Below, piece after piece: positions 61,411-64,000 of a DNA stretch of 64,000 bases (positions are counted from its first letter, which is position 1; each line of letters begins with the position of its first letter). The stretch covers positions 23,614,459 through 23,678,458 of the forward strand of contig NC_079969.1 of assembly GCF_029852145.1 (NCBI RefSeq). Direction: 5' to 3'. The stretch comes from Microplitis mediator (taxonomy: Eukaryota > Arthropoda > Insecta > Hymenoptera > Braconidae). The notes beneath the pieces were generated by a model. The model saw nothing but the letters and a program-made list of their open reading frames with translations. It was not told the origin of the DNA and did not search any database. Made by a program: the position numbers and the translations under genes.

Positions 61411-63421
61411 GACTTCGAAATTTAAGTCATCAAGAAAAAGGTGTGATCAGTTTTTTGCAAATATCTCTATAAATATTAAGTTTTTTGAAAAATTGCACGA
61501 CACCTTTTTTGTAGCTGTTTAAATTTTCTACAAAAAAGATTTCTTGCACTTCATTAAAAAACTCAACGGCTATTGAGAAATTTGGAGTTCAAAATTTGAA
61601 GAATTAAATTTAGAGATTCGGAGTCTAAAATTTCTGGGGATTTTTTGAACTCCGTTACGAGTTAATTGAATCAAAAGATATTTGCTAAAATGCTCGTTAA
61701 TGACATATTAATATCCATTAATAAATAATTTAATTTAATGATAGTTTGAAATTGTAAATTAAATTAAGGATAATTTGTATCAAATTGAGCTGATATTAAT
61801 TTATAATTTAATAATAAAAATTAAATACACACTAACGTTTAATGTAACGTATAGATAAAAAATCGTGACCGATAAATAAATATATAAAAGTATAATTGAA
61901 TAAATTGCACATGCTGTAAAGTGAAGGTAAAGTTAATAAGCATGAAACATAACAGTCTAATTTTCCCTTATCATTAAGCATGAAACTGTACCATTACAAA
62001 CCATGTTTCTGTCTATCCATTGTACTGTTCTTTATCTTTATCTTTCTCTTTCCCCGATATTCGTGCTCTTTCTCTCTTTCACTCGGTCGTTTGCCTCCCG
62101 CAGTATTTTCGCAGGGACGAAGTCGTTTCGCCTTTGTAAATTGGTGCCGCGTCGTAAACTTTCCCTAGCGCGGTGCAAAATTTCGACACCACCAGTACTG
62201 AGAGTAAGCCCCAATTACCGACAACGGACCTGAGAAACGAGCTTGTATCTATAATTCTTGAGAGCTAATTAACCAAGACGGGGATTAATAGATTAATTAA
62301 TAATCCGTACTTTTATATTTATAACATCAACAGAGTACTAAGATATTATTTTTAATCCGTCTTCTATATAATCATTAGATCATTACAATATTCTTATTTG
62401 AACAATGAAATAAGTGAGTAGAGGATTGATTTTGAAATGAAAATTTCATTAACAAATTTATTAATCGTTTTATTTAAGTCTTACATCTGTATACTAAAAG
62501 TTATATTTTTTTTAATCGTTGGAATAATGAATTGGCTTAGTATTGTGTTGAAAACTTTCTTGGAGAAGTTTCTTTGAACTGTAATAGGGTGTTATAAAAA
62601 ATGAAGAAAAGATTTAGTATGTATCAAATATATAGCCAAGAACTTTGAGACATTTTTGAAGCGAAGTAAAAATATTGGACAGTCCAATTCAAAAGTATTT
62701 TGGGCAAATATTTTTTGAGCTTTTATCTATAGATCTCTGTTGTATACACTTTGAAAACATTATGTATACGTATACGAAAACACTATCAAACAATACGTAT
62801 TAACATAATACATAACAATACATAAATAATAAAAAAAAAAAAATAATTAATTTCAAATTAAAAAAAAAATTATAGTCCATCACTATCCTATTACGAGACT
62901 AGGCTCAAAATTCGTGTTTAGAGGAGTCATATTTTTGAAAATTTGGAAAAAAAATCGAAAGATACAAACAATCTTAAAATCGTTGTTTTAAGTTTAAAAT
63001 AAAAAAAAAACATTCAAATTCATAATGAATAATTTTTTGCATAAATTTTTTAGAAAATTCATCAAAAACCACGAATTTAAAAAAAAACCAAATCCGACAA
63101 TTTTCTACTAAGTTATGGCTATTTAAAAGAAAAATCCCCGAAATCTTAAAAAATTCATATCTCCCGATTGGCTGGATGAAAAAATTCATAAAAACCTTTT
63201 TCTAGGGGTACAAAAAAGTGCCCCAATTTCAGCGAAATCGGAGATGCAAAATCCATTGTTAGGACGAGGTGGCATGGAATACCCCATATATAGCTAATGA
63301 ACTATTTTTCGAAAAGAATATGGTCAATAATTTTCAATTTTTTTTATACGGTTTGTAACTCCGATTTTTTATAACACATCAAATTTTTATCAATTCCTTT
63401 GATAACTTTTGATTCTGTACT

Positions 63422-63640
63422 ACCCGCACATAATTTTTGAGTAAAAATTACCCATCAAATTTGGTACTGTAAAGACATCTAGCCAGTAACTAAATTTTTA
63501 CTGTTGTTAGTAAAAATTGCACTTCATCTACATGCTATAGAGTAGTATATTTTACAACGTGCATAGCAAAAACATATTTTACCACATGTCCGCAGTATTA
63601 AACTTTCGGGTAATTTTTACTAAAAATTTATCTGCGTGTA
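63422..63640. mobile_element. 219-bp MITE with ACCCGCACATAATTTTT ends
   Basis: ACCCGCACATAATTTTTGAG and GTAAAAATTACCC at the left pair with GGGTAATTTTTAC and AAAAATTTATCTGCGTGTA at the right. TTACTGTTGTTAGTAAAAA lies inside. Single copy in the window. Confidence 0.6.
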
Positions 63641-64000
63641 AAATCGCGTCAATCTCTATTTTCTATAAGAACCCCCGTCAAAATTTCATAATTTTTCCCA
63701 AAATTCATATTACTTGTAGTTAATTAAATAACAATCAAGAAAATTTTCGTTAAGAATTCTTCAAAAAATCGTTCCACCCAACAACCACCTCAAGGTGCAT
63801 AATACTATTTCTCAGAATATAATTTTTTTGTCATCAATAATCGTGAATAAACACTTACTGAGCAATTGCAGTCTATCTAAAACATGCACTGTAATGTTCC
63901 AGCAGTGTGAAGACGCGGAGTATAATTCTTGAGCCTTCAAATTAATTCCAACACAACAAACACCTCACTATAAAAATATATATGTATATAAAGTACAATA

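Larger units (their letters stand above)
38851..64000. other. upstream region without a recognised gene
   Basis: About 25 kb with no open frame resembling a known protein on either strand. It contains transposons listed separately and AT-rich spacer. Stretches where I see nothing specific: 39240-40090, 41270-41890, 42730-43800 (a TATATAAG near 42944 is not supported by a gene), 44740-45700, 45930-46850, 48360-49440, 50040-50890, 51920-52540, 53250-53990, 57200-58350, 59050-60950 and 61690-63420. A G-rich stretch at 60540-60570 looks like a stray end of the 475-bp family. GC-richer islands lie near 38860-39070, 39290-39600, 40740-41160, 45720-45930, 53990-54180, 55600-55800 and 59460-59580. 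Confidence 0.7.

Overview
The window is animal nuclear DNA, almost certainly from an insect. It is strongly AT-rich, has GT-AG introns, long introns full of short palindromic transposons, and one recognisable protein-coding gene. That gene is seven-up (svp), the insect COUP-TF (NR2F) orphan nuclear receptor, on the minus strand and cut off by the left edge. A hymenopteran, perhaps a parasitoid wasp, is my best guess from overall texture; nothing here proves it.

Three svp coding exons can be placed to the base. Exon 1 (37308 down to 36954) holds the N-terminus and the first half of the DNA-binding zinc fingers. Exon 2 (23010 down to 22861) holds the rest of the zinc-finger domain. Exon 3 (2698 down to 2147) holds the hinge and most of the ligand-binding domain. 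Together they encode 352 residues and the first base of codon 353. The last exon (helices after the Thr-Thr-Asp junction, AF-2 and stop) lies left of base 1. All three introns interrupt the frame after the first base of a codon (phase 1), so exons 2 and 3 can each be skipped in frame. Intron 1 is 13,943 bp, intron 2 is 20,162 bp, and intron 3 is at least 2,146 bp.

Upstream of the start codon lies a GC-rich leader, then a GC-rich block (about 38600-38850) with an RFX X-box-like site and an inverted CCAAT box, which is the best promoter candidate. From about 39 kb to 64 kb I see no gene. This is intergenic or distal 5' DNA made of AT-rich spacer, scattered GC-richer unique islands that could be enhancers, and transposons.

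The most notable content is a dense, nested community of non-autonomous terminal-inverted-repeat elements (MITEs and foldbacks) with no transposase visible. Several families occur two to eight times. They insert in one another, often next to TA dinucleotides. Several share a terminal pattern of TAGGG followed by GG(C/T)AAA(A/G). Highlights are a 1,019-bp hairpin with arms of about 495 bp (50894-51912), 185-bp tandem arrays at three loci, a 25-bp/100-bp higher-order minisatellite inside a MITE inside another MITE (46854-48350), and an inverted pair of about 800-bp composite elements 36 kb apart (18394-19193 and 54345-55157). I found no rRNA, tRNA, CRISPR array or second protein gene, and no new multi-gene system.
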